A DNA stretch of 64,000 bases from Streptomyces fuscichromogenes. Its GTDB lineage: Bacteria; Actinomycetota; Actinomycetes; Streptomycetales; Streptomycetaceae. A model generated the notes under the pieces. It saw only the letters and a list, made by a program, of their open reading frames with translations. It did not search any database and was not told the DNA's origin. Position 1 is the first letter of the stretch. Every line of letters starts with the position of its first letter. Position numbers and translations under genes: made by a program. The stretch is from contig NZ_BMML01000027.1 of the NCBI RefSeq assembly GCF_014645815.1, forward strand, positions 1 through 64,000, read 5' to 3'. Of this stretch, positions 9,285 to 21,929 are shown one piece after another.

Positions 9285-9301
9285 TCTGACGTTCCGTCAG
9301 A
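9285..9301. promoter_or_regulatory. Perfect dyad upstream of the DUF35/thiolase operon
   Basis: TCTGACG at 9285-9291 and CGTCAGA at 9295-9301 are exact inverted repeats around TTC, ending 21 nt before the TTG start of the DUF35 gene. Its size and position fit a TetR-type operator overlapping the promoter. No regulator gene adjoins it, so the binding protein is unknown. Confidence 0.6.
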
Positions 9302-9322
9302 TCCGAGTGCCCTGGAGGAGCT

Positions 9323-9769
9323 TTGCCGCGTACACGCACACCGGCGGTCGACGGCTGGTTCACGGGCGAGGGGGACGGGTTCCGGCTGCTGGGTACCCGC
9401 TGCGCGGCCTGCGCCTCGGTCTTCTTCCCGCGCGAGGACGCGCACTGCCGCAACCCCGGGTGCGCGGGCGGCGGCCTGGAGGAGGTCCCGCTCTCCCGGC
9501 GCGGACGGATCTGGTCGTACACCGACAGCAGGTACCGTCCCCCGTCACCCTATGTGAGCGACCCGGAACTTCCGTGGGAGCCGTACGCGTTGATCGCTGT
9601 GGAGCTGGAGTCCGAGCGGATCGTGGTGCTCGGGCAGGCGGTTCCCGGGATCACCGCCGCCGATCTGGCGGTGGGCATGGAGGTCGAGGCAGTCACCGGA
9701 GTGCTGAGCGAGGACGCGGAGACGACCTGGACGACCTGGCACTGGCGGCCGACGGGGGTGACGGCATGA
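9323..9769 (+). CDS. DUF35 OB-fold/zinc-ribbon acyl-CoA binding protein
   Basis: 148-aa partner protein of thiolase-like enzymes. The rubredoxin-like zinc ribbon is CAACASVFF then CRNPGC (residues about 27-50), followed by an OB-fold strand set (GRIWSYTDS, PYALIAVELE, IVVLGQAV). DUF35 proteins such as the ChsH2 domain dock to SCP2-type thiolases and Ltp2 aldolases in acyl-CoA and sterol side-chain breakdown. The start is TTG with GGAGGAG immediately upstream at 9314-9320. The stop overlaps the thiolase start as ATGA, so the two are translationally coupled. Confidence 0.85.
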   Translation: MPRTRTPAVDGWFTGEGDGFRLLGTRCAACASVFFPREDAHCRNPGCAGGGLEEVPLSRRGRIWSYTDSRYRPPSPYVSDPELPWEPYALIAVELESERIVVLGQAVPGITAADLAVGMEVEAVTGVLSEDAETTWTTWHWRPTGVTA

Positions 9770-10956
9770 CGGCGGACGTGGCGGTGCTCGGCGTGGGCAT
9801 GCACCCCTGGGGCAAGTGGGGGCGGAGCTTCGTCGAGTACGGGGCGGCGGCGGCCCGCGCGGCGCTCGCGGACGCCGGACTCCAGTGGCGGGACATCGGC
9901 TCGATCGTGGGCGCGGACACGGTGCGCGGCGGATATCCCGGCTATGTGGCGGGCGCGACCTTCGCGAAGGCGCTGGGCTGGCAGGGGGCCCGGGTCACGA
10001 GCGTGTACGCGGCGTGCGCGTCCGGGGCCCAGGCGGTCGCCGCGGCGCGGGCCCAGATCCTCGCGGGACTCGCGGACGTGGTGCTCGTGGTGGGCGCGGA
10101 CGCGGCACCCAAGGGCTTCTTCCGGCCCGCTGGAGGAGACCGGCCGGACGATCCCGACTGGCTGCGCTTCCGGCTGCTGGGGGCGACGAATCCGACGTAC
10201 TTCGGGTTGTACGCGCGCCGCCGGATGGCGCTGTTCGGGGACACTCCCGAGGACTTCGCCCTGGTCAAGGTGAAGAACGCGGCCCTGGGAGCGCTCAACG
10301 CGAACGCCCGCTACCGCAAGCGGGTCACCGCCGAGGAGGTCGCCGCCTCCCAGGTGGTCGCGGACCCGCTGCGGCTGCTGGACATCTGCGCCACCTCGGA
10401 CGGCGGGGCCGCGCTGGTCCTCTCCAGCGTGGAGTTCGCCCACCGGCACGGAGTGGCGCGGCCGGTACGGATCCGTGCGGTGTCCACCGTCACGCCCCGC
10501 TATCCGAGCACGGTGCCGGACCTGCCGGACATCGCCACGGACTCCGCGGCGGCGGTGGAGCCTCCCTCGGAGTCCTTCCGGGCGTCGATCGCGCGGGCCG
10601 CCTACGAGGAGGCGGGCATCGGCCCCGATGAGCTCTCCCTCGCCGAGGTGTACGACCTGTCCACCGCGCTGGAGTTGCAGTGGTATGAGGATCTGGGGCT
10701 GTGCGCCGAGGGCGAGGCCGCGAAGCTGCTGCGCGAGGGCGCCACGGCCCTCGGCGGCCGGATACCGGTCAACGCCAGCGGTGGGCTCGCGTCCTTCGGG
10801 GAGGCGGTGCCGGCCCAGGCGATCGCCCAGGTCTGCGAGCTGACCTGGCAGTTGCGGGACGCGGCGGGCGACCGGCAGGTGGCGCACGCGCGCGTGGGGA
10901 TCACGGCCAACCAGGGCCTGTTCGGACACGGCTCGTCGGTGATAGCGGTGCGCTGA
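9766..10956 (+). CDS. SCP2-type thiolase / lipid-transfer protein (Ltp family)
   Basis: 396-aa thiolase-fold enzyme of the non-decarboxylating SCP2/Ltp group. The nucleophilic cysteine is in SVYAACASGAQAV, with NASGGLASFGEAVPAQAI and the C-terminal GLFGHGSSVIAV. The ATG at 9766 overlaps the DUF35 stop by 4 nt; the open frame extends further upstream, but that part is the shadow of the DUF35 gene. The DUF35-thiolase pairing is the arrangement of acyl-CoA thiolases and of Ltp2-ChsH2 aldolases, so the product may cleave or condense acyl-CoA intermediates. The sequence does not decide between thiolysis and retro-aldol activity. Confidence 0.85.
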   Translation: MTADVAVLGVGMHPWGKWGRSFVEYGAAAARAALADAGLQWRDIGSIVGADTVRGGYPGYVAGATFAKALGWQGARVTSVYAACASGAQAVAAARAQILAGLADVVLVVGADAAPKGFFRPAGGDRPDDPDWLRFRLLGATNPTYFGLYARRRMALFGDTPEDFALVKVKNAALGALNANARYRKRVTAEEVAASQVVADPLRLLDICATSDGGAALVLSSVEFAHRHGVARPVRIRAVSTVTPRYPSTVPDLPDIATDSAAAVEPPSESFRASIARAAYEEAGIGPDELSLAEVYDLSTALELQWYEDLGLCAEGEAAKLLREGATALGGRIPVNASGGLASFGEAVPAQAIAQVCELTWQLRDAAGDRQVAHARVGITANQGLFGHGSSVIAVR

Positions 10957-11571
10957 CGGAACGGGTGCGACGGCGGCGGGCCCTGCCCCGTGCGAGCACC
11001 CCGACAGGGCGCGCGAACGTCTCATGAACTGCCCCTGGGCATGCGCCGACGGCGCCGTCATGCTCCCGTGCGCAGCCCGCCCCGAGACCGGCGACATCCT
11101 CGCCGGCCCGCTGCCGGAAGCCGTCCGCGAGGCAGGCCGGAGGCCCTGGGCGGTCACCCTCGACATCGTCCCGCCGTACCCGCACGTGCCGCAGCGGGCC
11201 CTGCTGGACGAGGGCCGCCAAGGCGCTGCGCGGCGCAGGCCGGGTACGTGGCGGTGGAGCCGTGACAGCTGTCCTCCGGGGGGTTGCCTGTCATCGTTGC
11301 CGTCGGCGACCTTGACGCTCCCCTGGTGCCGGTGAAAACTTCCGGTGTCGGTCGACATCGCCGTACATTCTCGGCGTATTCAGGCACTGCGCCATGGGCC
11401 GCTCCTGATCTCAAGGCCCGTCCCCCATGGGCGATTCGGCCGCCACGGCACGCTCGTCACTGACGCCGGGCGGGGCGCGGGACCTTCCCTGCCTTCGGCT
11501 GACGTCGCCAAGGGAACCGTTCCTGCTCAATGCGCCGGGGTCGATCCCCGGCCAGCGCCCTAGGAGCCGCC
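10957..11571. other. 615-bp gap before glpF
   Basis: This gap lies between the thiolase and glpF genes. The first part (11024-11265) has coding-like third-position GC but no intact gene; see the pseudogene entry. The remainder is AT-richer and probably carries the glpF promoter. CCATGG-containing repeats at 11392-11398 and 11424-11430 face each other, but they are short. No operator for a glycerol regulator was recognised. Confidence 0.4.
11024..11265 (+). pseudogene. Possible decayed small gene
   Basis: From ATG 11024 the frame reads like Streptomyces protein for about 65 residues (GDILAGPLPEAVREAGRRPW, LDIVPPYPHVPQRALLDEG). It then degrades into arginine-rich low complexity. The plausible continuation, AQAGYVAVEP followed by a stop, sits in another frame near 11235-11265. 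This pattern suggests one or two frameshifts in an ~80-aa gene. I do not recognise the family, and a chance open frame is a real alternative. Confidence 0.25.
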
Positions 11572-12309
11572 ATGAGCAACGGAGACATCTTCGTCGGCGA
11601 AGTCATCGGCACGGCCATCCTGATCCTGTTCGGTGCCGGTGTCTGTGCGGCGGTCACGCTCAGACACTCCAAGGCCCGGGCCTCGGGGTGGGTGGTGATC
11701 GCGTTCGGCTGGGGCTTCGGCGTCCTCGCCGGCGCCTACACCGCCGCTCCCCTCTCCGGCGGACAGCTCAACCCCGCCGTCACCATCGGCATCGCCGTCG
11801 ACACCGGGAAGTGGGGCAGGGTCTGGGTCTATCTGCTCGGCCAGCTCGTCGGCGCGATACTCGGCGCCGTCCTGACGTACCTCGTCTACCTGGCCCAGTT
11901 CCAGGCCAACGTGCCCGACGAGGAGTCGGGAGAGGAGCCGACGCCGACCCTCGGCATCTTCTCCACCATCCCGGAGATCCGGAACCCGGTCGCCAACCTC
12001 GTCACCGAGATCATCGCGACGATCGCGCTCGTCCTGCCGATCCTCGCGTTCGGACTGACCAAGGGGCTCGGCGAGTCCGGCACCACCGTACTGATCGTCT
12101 CCCTGCTCGTGGTCGGCATCGGACTGTCGCTCGGCGGCCCCACCGGCTACGCCATCAACCCGACGCGCGACCTCGGCCCCCGGATCGTGCACACCTTCCT
12201 GCCCATCCCCAACAAGGGCACCTCGGACTGGGGTTACGCCTGGATACCGGTGGTCGGGCCCCTGATCGGCGGGGTGCTCGCGGGCCTGATCTACAACGCG
12301 GCCTTCTGA
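11572..12309 (+). CDS. glpF: Glycerol uptake facilitator (aquaglyceroporin)
   Basis: 245-aa MIP-family channel with six hydrophobic segments that passes glycerol across the membrane for capture by the kinase encoded next. The first pore motif is GGQLNPAVTIG. The second is GYAINPTRDLGPR, where the usual NPA is NPT while the glycerol-type aspartate after it is retained. A charged loop with ESGEEPTPTLG lies between helices three and four. The ATG at 11572 has TAGGAG at 11561-11566, a good site. glpK follows after 89 bp, giving a glpFK operon without glpD or a gylR-type regulator nearby. Confidence 0.93.
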   Translation: MSNGDIFVGEVIGTAILILFGAGVCAAVTLRHSKARASGWVVIAFGWGFGVLAGAYTAAPLSGGQLNPAVTIGIAVDTGKWGRVWVYLLGQLVGAILGAVLTYLVYLAQFQANVPDEESGEEPTPTLGIFSTIPEIRNPVANLVTEIIATIALVLPILAFGLTKGLGESGTTVLIVSLLVVGIGLSLGGPTGYAINPTRDLGPRIVHTFLPIPNKGTSDWGYAWIPVVGPLIGGVLAGLIYNAAF

Positions 12310-12398
12310 CTCGGCGCGATCCTCCGGCCCGACGCGCCCCGGCCCGACGCGGCCCACCCACCCACGCAGCCTTCCGACCCAGCGACCAAGGGGCAGCC

Positions 12399-13916
12399 AT
12401 GACGGACACCGCCGAGAAGTACGTCGCCGCAATCGACCAGGGCACCACGTCGAGCCGCTGCATCATCTTCGACCACGGCGGCGCGATCGTCGCCGTCGAC
12501 CAGCGCGAACACCGCCAGATCTTCCCCAAGCCGGGCTGGGTGGAGCACGACGCCACCGAGATCTGGTCCAAGGTGCAGGCCGTGGTGGCCGGGGCGCTGG
12601 CCAACGCGGGGCTGCGCCCCGACCAGTTGAGCGCGCTGGGCATCACCAACCAGCGTGAGACGACCGTCCTGTGGGACCGCGCCACCGGAAAGCCCGTGCA
12701 CAACGCGATCGTCTGGCAGGACACCCGCACCGCGGCCCTGTGCCACGAACTCGGCGGCAGCGACGGCCAGGACCGCTTCCGCGAGCAGACCGGCCTGCCC
12801 CTGGCCAGCTACTTCTCCGGGCCCAAGGCGGCCTGGCTGCTGGACAACGTGCCGGGGCTGCGGGACCGGGCCGAGCGCGGTGAGATCGCGTTCGGGACCA
12901 TCGACTCCTGGCTGATCTGGAACCTCACCGGCGGCACCGACGGCGGCCGCCACGTCACCGACGTCACCAACGCCGGACGCACCATGCTGATGAACCTGGA
13001 GACCCTCCGGTGGGACCCCGCCATCCTCGCCGCGATGAGCATCCCCGAGGCGGTACTGCCCGAGATCAGGTCGTCCGCCGAGGTGTACGGCACCGCCGTG
13101 GGCCAGCTCGCCGGGGTGCCGGTGGCATCCGCGCTGGGCGACCAGCAGGCCGCGGTCTTCGGCCAGGCCTGCTACGACGTCGGCACGGCGAAGAACACCT
13201 ACGGGACGGGCAGCTTCCTGCTGCTCAACACCGGTGACCGGCCGGTGCCGTCCAAGAACGGGCTGCTGACGACGATGGGCTACAAGATCGGCACCGAGGC
13301 GCCGGTCTACTGTCTGGAGGGCTCGATCGCCGTCACGGGCGCGCTCGTCCAGTGGTTCCGCGACCAGCTCGGCATCATCCGGACGGCCGACGAGATCGAG
13401 ACCCTGGCGGCGAGCGTCGACGACAACGGCGGCGCCTACATCGTCCCCGCCTTCTCCGGCCTGTTCGCGCCCTACTGGCGTTCCGACGCGCGCGGGGTGG
13501 TCACCGGGCTCACCCGGTACGTCACCAAGGCGCACCTCGCGCGCGCGGTCCTGGAGGCGACCAGCTGGCAGACGCGGGAGGTCGTGGACGCCATGTACCA
13601 GGACTCCGGGGTACAGATCACCACCCTGAAGGTGGACGGGGGCATGACCGGGAACGATCTCCTGATGCAGCACCAGGCCGACGTACTCGGGGTACCGGTG
13701 ATCCGGCCCCGGGTCTCCGAGACGACCTGCCTGGGCGCCGCCTACGCGGCCGGCCTGGCCACCGGCGTCTGGAACGACCTCGACGAGCTCAAGTCGCACT
13801 GGCAGAAGGACGCGGAGTGGACACCCGCCATGGCGGCCTCGGTGCGCGAGAAGGAGTACGCGAACTGGCGCAGGGCGGTCGAGAAGAGCTTCGGCTGGCT
13901 GGAGGAGGGCGAGTAA
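12399..13916 (+). CDS. glpK: Glycerol kinase
   Basis: Phosphorylates glycerol to glycerol-3-phosphate, trapping it in the cell. 505 aa, normal for FGGY-family GlpK. Motifs: phosphate-1 loop AIDQGTTSSRCIIFDHGG at the N-terminus, glycerol-binding GITNQRETTVLWD, ALGDQQAAVFGQACY and TAKNTYGTGSFLLLNTG, and the adenosine motif LKVDGGMTGNDLLMQ. The true start is ATG 12399; the open frame runs far upstream through glpF in a shadow frame. It is paired with glpF and terminated by a strong hairpin shared with the convergent conservon operon. Confidence 0.95.
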   Translation: MTDTAEKYVAAIDQGTTSSRCIIFDHGGAIVAVDQREHRQIFPKPGWVEHDATEIWSKVQAVVAGALANAGLRPDQLSALGITNQRETTVLWDRATGKPVHNAIVWQDTRTAALCHELGGSDGQDRFREQTGLPLASYFSGPKAAWLLDNVPGLRDRAERGEIAFGTIDSWLIWNLTGGTDGGRHVTDVTNAGRTMLMNLETLRWDPAILAAMSIPEAVLPEIRSSAEVYGTAVGQLAGVPVASALGDQQAAVFGQACYDVGTAKNTYGTGSFLLLNTGDRPVPSKNGLLTTMGYKIGTEAPVYCLEGSIAVTGALVQWFRDQLGIIRTADEIETLAASVDDNGGAYIVPAFSGLFAPYWRSDARGVVTGLTRYVTKAHLARAVLEATSWQTREVVDAMYQDSGVQITTLKVDGGMTGNDLLMQHQADVLGVPVIRPRVSETTCLGAAYAAGLATGVWNDLDELKSHWQKDAEWTPAMAASVREKEYANWRRAVEKSFGWLEEGE

Positions 13917-13928
13917 CCACCCCTGGAC

Positions 13929-13966
13929 CACGGCCCGTACCCCGGTCGGCGGGGGTACGGGCCGTG
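13929..13966. terminator. Bidirectional 15-bp stem terminator
   Basis: CACGGCCCGTACCCC at 13929-13943 pairs exactly with 13952-13966 around an 8-nt loop. It lies between glpK and the convergent cvnD-type gene, so it can stop transcription from both sides. Confidence 0.8.
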
Positions 13967-13976
13967 CCGCCGCCGT

Positions 13977-14562
13977 TCAGGTGGTGACGGACTGCCGGTG
14001 GCCCGCCCCGTACGCCATCGCATGCCGGACGACGCCGATGAGCACCTCCTTGACCGACTCGCGGTCCCGGGCGTCGCACAGCACGACCGGTACCTCCGGG
14101 TCGAGGTCGAGGGCCTTGCGGACCGACTCCACCGGGTAACGTGCCGCGTCCTCGAAGCAGTTGACGCCGATGAGGAAGGGTATGGAGCGCCGCTCGAAGT
14201 AGTCGACGGCGGCGAAGCAGTCCTCCAGACGGCGTGTGTCGGCGAGCACGACGGCTCCCAGCGCGCCCTCGGCCAGCTCGTCCCACATGAACCAGAACCG
14301 TTCCTGACCGGGCGTGCCGAACAGGTACAGCACCAGGTCCTCGCGCAGGGTGATGCGGCCGAAGTCCATGGCGACGGTGGTGGTGTGCTTGCCCTCGACG
14401 CCGGAGGTGTCGTCGACCGGTCGCCCGGCCTCGGTGAGCAGTTCCTCGGTGCGCAACGGCCTGATCTCGCTGACCGCGCCGACCAGGGTCGTCTTGCCCA
14501 CACCGAAGCCGCCGGCCACGAGGATCTTGAGCGTGACCGGCTCGACCGGTGACTTGCCGCGC

Positions 14563-14582
<20 letters not shown>
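13977..14582 (-). CDS. Conservon small GTPase (CvnD family)
   Basis: 201-aa Ras-like GTPase of the Streptomyces conservon type. P-loop GGFGVGKTTL near residue 25, switch region KHTTTVAMDFG and LFGTPGQERFWFMWDELA. The usual NKxD specificity motif is replaced by GVNCFED, as in other CvnD proteins. The ATG at 14582 has AGGAG about 11 nt upstream. In known conservons the Cvn proteins form a membrane-associated complex likened to G-protein signalling. Here the gene is separated from cvnA-B-C by the large oxoprolinase/hydantoinase gene, whose end it overlaps by 20 bp. Confidence 0.85.
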
Positions 14583-18225
<3,643 letters not shown>

Positions 18226-18249
18226 GTCACTACTCCGCTTCCGCGCCGG

Positions 18250-18645
18250 TCACAGCGCCCGGAGGCCGTTGATCACGTCGCGCAGAATACTCTCGTCCAC
18301 CAGCTCGGCCGGGGGTACCGGCCGGTTGACATGGACGAGTTCCCCGTCGACGAGGTCGCCGATGAGGACCCGGACCACTCCGACGGGCAGGTCGAGCTCC
18401 GAGGCCAGCTCGGCGACCGACTGCGGGGCGTCGCGGCACAGCTCGACGATGTCCACGTGCTCCGGGGACAGCGTCCGGTCGTCCTCGGTGTCGTCCGCGT
18501 GCGGCTCCGTGACGACCACCGCGATCAGGTCCAGCCGGTGCTGGGCCGCACTGGTGGTGCGGCCCCGTGTCATGGCGTACGGACGGACGACCGGTCCGGC
18601 CTCGTCGTCGAACCAGTGACTTCTTCCCTGACCGTCTCCGCTCAT
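18250..18645 (-). CDS. Conservon DUF742 protein (CvnC family)
   Basis: 131-aa soluble protein of the DUF742 family. It starts with a variable acidic segment and VVRPYAMTRGRT, and has a winged-helix-like C-terminal half (SVAELASELDLPVGVVRVLI, then GDLVDGELVHV). CvnC partners the roadblock protein CvnB and the kinase-like CvnA. It is 9 bp downstream of cvnB and 24 bp upstream of the inserted hydantoinase gene, in one leftward operon. Confidence 0.88.
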   Translation of the reverse strand: MSGDGQGRSHWFDDEAGPVVRPYAMTRGRTTSAAQHRLDLIAVVVTEPHADDTEDDRTLSPEHVDIVELCRDAPQSVAELASELDLPVGVVRVLIGDLVDGELVHVNRPVPPAELVDESILRDVINGLRAL

Positions 18646-18654
18646 GTCATCCCA

Positions 18655-19089
18655 CTACCCGCCCGAGGGCAGATCGGTGCGCGGAACGGACCCCAGATGT
18701 ACGCCGACCCGCTTGACCAGCAGCGTCATCTCGTACGCGACCTGGCCGACGTCGGAGTCGGCGTCGGAGAGCACCGCGAGGCAGCTGCCGTCACCGGCGG
18801 CCGTGACGAACAGGAACGCGTCGTCGAGTTCGACGACGGTCTGCCGGACGCTGCCCGCCTCGAAGTGCCGGCCCACGCCCTTGGCGAGGCTGTGGAAGCC
18901 GGAGGCCACTGCGGCCAGGTGCTCGCTGTCCTCTCTGGTGAGGTCCTTGGAGACACCGGTGGGCAGGCCGTCGCCGGAGAGCACGACGGCCTTGCGGATG
19001 CTGGCGACCCGGTCCACGAGGTCGTCCAGCAGCCAGTTCAGCTCGCCCTTGTTCGTCGCCGTGTGGCCGGTCGCCTTCGGATCGGTCAT
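18655..19089 (-). CDS. Conservon roadblock/LC7 protein (CvnB family)
   Basis: 144-aa roadblock/LC7 domain protein (ELNWLLDDLVDRVASIRKAV, VLSGDGLPTG, HLAAVASGFHSLAKG). Such proteins act as dimeric scaffolds or GTPase regulators, and in conservons they bridge CvnA and CvnD. Its start overlaps the cvnA stop as ATGA at 19086-19089, so it is translationally coupled. No membrane segment is visible. Confidence 0.9.
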   Translation of the reverse strand: MTDPKATGHTATNKGELNWLLDDLVDRVASIRKAVVLSGDGLPTGVSKDLTREDSEHLAAVASGFHSLAKGVGRHFEAGSVRQTVVELDDAFLFVTAAGDGSCLAVLSDADSDVGQVAYEMTLLVKRVGVHLGSVPRTDLPSGG

Positions 19090-21929
19090 CGACCGTCCCC
19101 CTTAGTCGTTCCTCGTGCTGTGCTGGTGCGGGAACCGTCGTCCTCGGCGTTCTCCGCACGGCCGCGCTGCCAGCCGCGCTGGAGCGAGGCCATGCGGCTG
19201 CGTACCTCGTCGGCGTCACGCTCGGCGGGGTCGGGTTCGCGCGCGGCGGGTGCTGCGGGTTCCTGTCGCAGCTGTGGGGCCAGGTTGGCCTGCCGTACCC
19301 GCCTGGGCAGCGGCCGGGTGCCGGACACGGCCTCCGGGGGTGTGCTGCCTGGAGGCGGGACGGAGTCTTCGGTGCCGCCGCCGCTGCCGGAGGCGGTCGC
19401 GGGGCGGCGGGTGCGCCGGGGCAGGGCGGGGGGTTCGTCCGGGCCGCCGGCCCGGGGCGCCGGGCGTTCCTCGACCCGGTCGGCGGAGCCGATGGCGCGA
19501 CGCGCGGACGGGTCGGTGCGGCGGCGGGAGGGCAGCGGGGCGAGTCCGCCCGGCTCGGGGCGGCCCTGGTCGGCCCGGTCCCGCTCGCCCCGGTCGTCCC
19601 GGCTGTCGGGCTCGGTGCGGCGGGACCGCTGCTCGGTGACGGGCCTGCCGTGCGAGCTGACCAGCTTGGGCGTACGCCGTCCGGGCAGCGGCGCGGGGCC
19701 GCCGGGGTGCTCGCCCCCGAAGCCGTCGGCGCTCTGCTGGGCCGACTGGTGGAGTTCGGTCACGGCCGGCGCGGTGTCGGCGCGGGCGACGGAGCGGCGG
19801 TGCCGGAACAGCCCGCCACGCTCGCTGTCGTCGTCGGTGATGGCGCCCGGGAAGCCGTCCAGCGCGTCCAGGTCGACGGGTGCCTCCAGTTCGACCGGGC
19901 CGTCCAGCAGGGCGGCCGGGAGTCCGGTCCGCTGGGCCGGCGACTGGGCCGGCGAGAGGGCGCGGCTCGCGTCGGGTTCGGCCTCCCGGGCCGGGCGGCC
20001 ACGGTCGAGGCGGAAGCCGACGCCGTTGGTGTCGGGGACGTCGTCGGTCAGCAGCACGTCGGGGATGAAGACGACGGCGGTGGTGCCGCCGTAGGGGGAC
20101 GGCTGGAGCGAGACACGGACGTTCTGGCGCTGGGCGAGGCGGCTGACCACGAACAGGCCGAGCCGGTCGGTGTCGGAGAGCTCGAACTCGGGTGTCTCGG
20201 CGAGCCGCAGGTTGGCGTCGAGGAGTGCCTCGGCCGCCATGCCGAGACCCCGGTCGTGGATCTCCAGGGTGAAGCCGTTGGCGACGCGTTCGCCGAGGAC
20301 CTGCACCGCGGTGTGCGGCGGCGAGAACACCGTCGCGTTCTCCAGGAGTTCGGCCACGAGGTGGGTGAGGTCGGCGACGGCGGGACCGGTGACGGCGACC
20401 CGGGGCAGCCGGCGGACCTCGATGCGCTCGTAGTCCTCGACCTCGGCCACGGCGGCACGCACCACGTCCATCAGCTGGACGGGCCGGCGCCACTGCCGGG
20501 AGGGGGCGGCGCCGGAGAGGATGACCAGGCCCTCGGCGTGCCGGCGCATACGGGTGGTGAGGTGGTCGAGGCGGAAGAGGTCGGCGAGTTCGTCGGTGTC
20601 CTCGGTCCTGCGCTCCATGGTGTCGAGCAGGGTGAGCTGCTTGTGCAGCAGGACCTGGCTGCGGCGGGCGAGGTTGACGAAGACCTCGGAGACGCCGGAG
20701 CGCAGCTCGGCCTGTTTGACGGCGGCCTCCACCGCGGCGCGTTGCAGGGTGTTGAGGGCCTGGCCGACCTCGCCGAGTTCGTTCTTGTCGTACTCCAGGC
20801 GCGGGACCTCGGTCTCCACGTCGACCTGTTCACCCACGGAGAGCCGGCGCATCACGCTCGGCAGCCGCACCCCGGACGCGTCGTGCGCCTCCTGGCGCAG
20901 CAGCCGCAGGTCGCGGATGAGGCTGCGGCCGACCCGGACCGACACGACCAGCGAGAACAGCACGGCGACCAGGCCGAGGACACCGACGACGGCCGCCTGC
21001 ACGATCACGTTGACGGCGACGGGCCGGATGCGCTCCCGGAAGCGGTCGCCGACCTGGTCGTCGAGGGTGCGCAGTTCGTCGAGCACATTGCCCGCGGTGG
21101 TGTCCCAGCTCTTCGCGTCGACGTCGTTCGGCATGCCGGACCCGGCGGCGACGGCCGACCTCTCGGCGGCCAGCAGCGGGGCGGTGGTGGCGCTCCGCCA
21201 GAAGCGGTCGAAGCGGTCGCGTTCGCCGGCCGGCAGCAGCGGCAGGCTGATGTCGTACAGGAGGGTGCGCTGGGCGATCAGGTCGGAGATCTCGCGGGTC
21301 TCCTCGCGGGAGACCTTCCCGACCACCAGCGCGGAGCCGAGCAGGGCGTCCTCACGGGAGACGAGCTCCCGGGCGCGGGTGATGTTGACGAGGGCGCGGG
21401 CCTGCTTGTCCATCTCGACGTCGTCGATCCCGCCGAGGGCGCCGAGCAGGGTGTAGCAGGGGTCGACGACGGCGTCGTAGAGGGCGAGGGCCTGGCCGCG
21501 GTCCACGGTGCCCTGCTCGACGCTGCGGCGCAGGGGGTCGATGCCGTCGAGGGCGTCGAGTTCGGCGGTGAGGCGTTCGCCGTCGTCGGCGCCCAGACCG
21601 TCGCGCACGTTCTGTTTCCCGGCGTTCCTGCGGAGTTCGGCCACTGTCTCGTCGGTGGCGGCACGCGTGCGGTTCAGGGCGGTGAGCGCGTCGGACGCCC
21701 GCGGGTCGGCGAGGTAGACCAGGGTCTGCCGGCGCTCCTGCTGGAGGGCGCGCACCGCGTCCTCGGTGGGATAGCCGAGGTCCTCGACGATCGACGACAC
21801 CTGGAACATGTGGGTGACTTCACGTCCGGTGAGCACGGCCGCGAAGCCCCAGACGGCCGTCAGGGACACCAGCGGCACGAGAAGCAGCGCCACGATCTTC
21901 CGGCGGATCGACTTCCCGCGAAAGCGCAT
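19086..21929 (-). CDS. Conservon sensor histidine kinase-like protein (CvnA family)
   Basis: 947-aa membrane sensor. A TM helix at about 10-30 (IVALLLVPLVSLTAVWGF) precedes an extracellular nitrate/nitrite-sensor-like helical domain, then a second TM near 300-326 and a HAMP linker. The cytoplasmic part has the helical EVFVNLARRSQVLLHKQL and the ATPase N-box VAELLENATVFSPP near residue 520, followed by DRGLGMA. The final ~300 residues are proline/arginine-rich and disordered. No obvious phosphoacceptor histidine sits in a classic H-box, which is typical for CvnA. Start at ATG 21929 because GGGGGAGG precedes it. Confidence 0.9.
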   Translation of the reverse strand: MRFRGKSIRRKIVALLLVPLVSLTAVWGFAAVLTGREVTHMFQVSSIVEDLGYPTEDAVRALQQERRQTLVYLADPRASDALTALNRTRAATDETVAELRRNAGKQNVRDGLGADDGERLTAELDALDGIDPLRRSVEQGTVDRGQALALYDAVVDPCYTLLGALGGIDDVEMDKQARALVNITRARELVSREDALLGSALVVGKVSREETREISDLIAQRTLLYDISLPLLPAGERDRFDRFWRSATTAPLLAAERSAVAAGSGMPNDVDAKSWDTTAGNVLDELRTLDDQVGDRFRERIRPVAVNVIVQAAVVGVLGLVAVLFSLVVSVRVGRSLIRDLRLLRQEAHDASGVRLPSVMRRLSVGEQVDVETEVPRLEYDKNELGEVGQALNTLQRAAVEAAVKQAELRSGVSEVFVNLARRSQVLLHKQLTLLDTMERRTEDTDELADLFRLDHLTTRMRRHAEGLVILSGAAPSRQWRRPVQLMDVVRAAVAEVEDYERIEVRRLPRVAVTGPAVADLTHLVAELLENATVFSPPHTAVQVLGERVANGFTLEIHDRGLGMAAEALLDANLRLAETPEFELSDTDRLGLFVVSRLAQRQNVRVSLQPSPYGGTTAVVFIPDVLLTDDVPDTNGVGFRLDRGRPAREAEPDASRALSPAQSPAQRTGLPAALLDGPVELEAPVDLDALDGFPGAITDDDSERGGLFRHRRSVARADTAPAVTELHQSAQQSADGFGGEHPGGPAPLPGRRTPKLVSSHGRPVTEQRSRRTEPDSRDDRGERDRADQGRPEPGGLAPLPSRRRTDPSARRAIGSADRVEERPAPRAGGPDEPPALPRRTRRPATASGSGGGTEDSVPPPGSTPPEAVSGTRPLPRRVRQANLAPQLRQEPAAPAAREPDPAERDADEVRSRMASLQRGWQRGRAENAEDDGSRTSTARGTTKGDGR

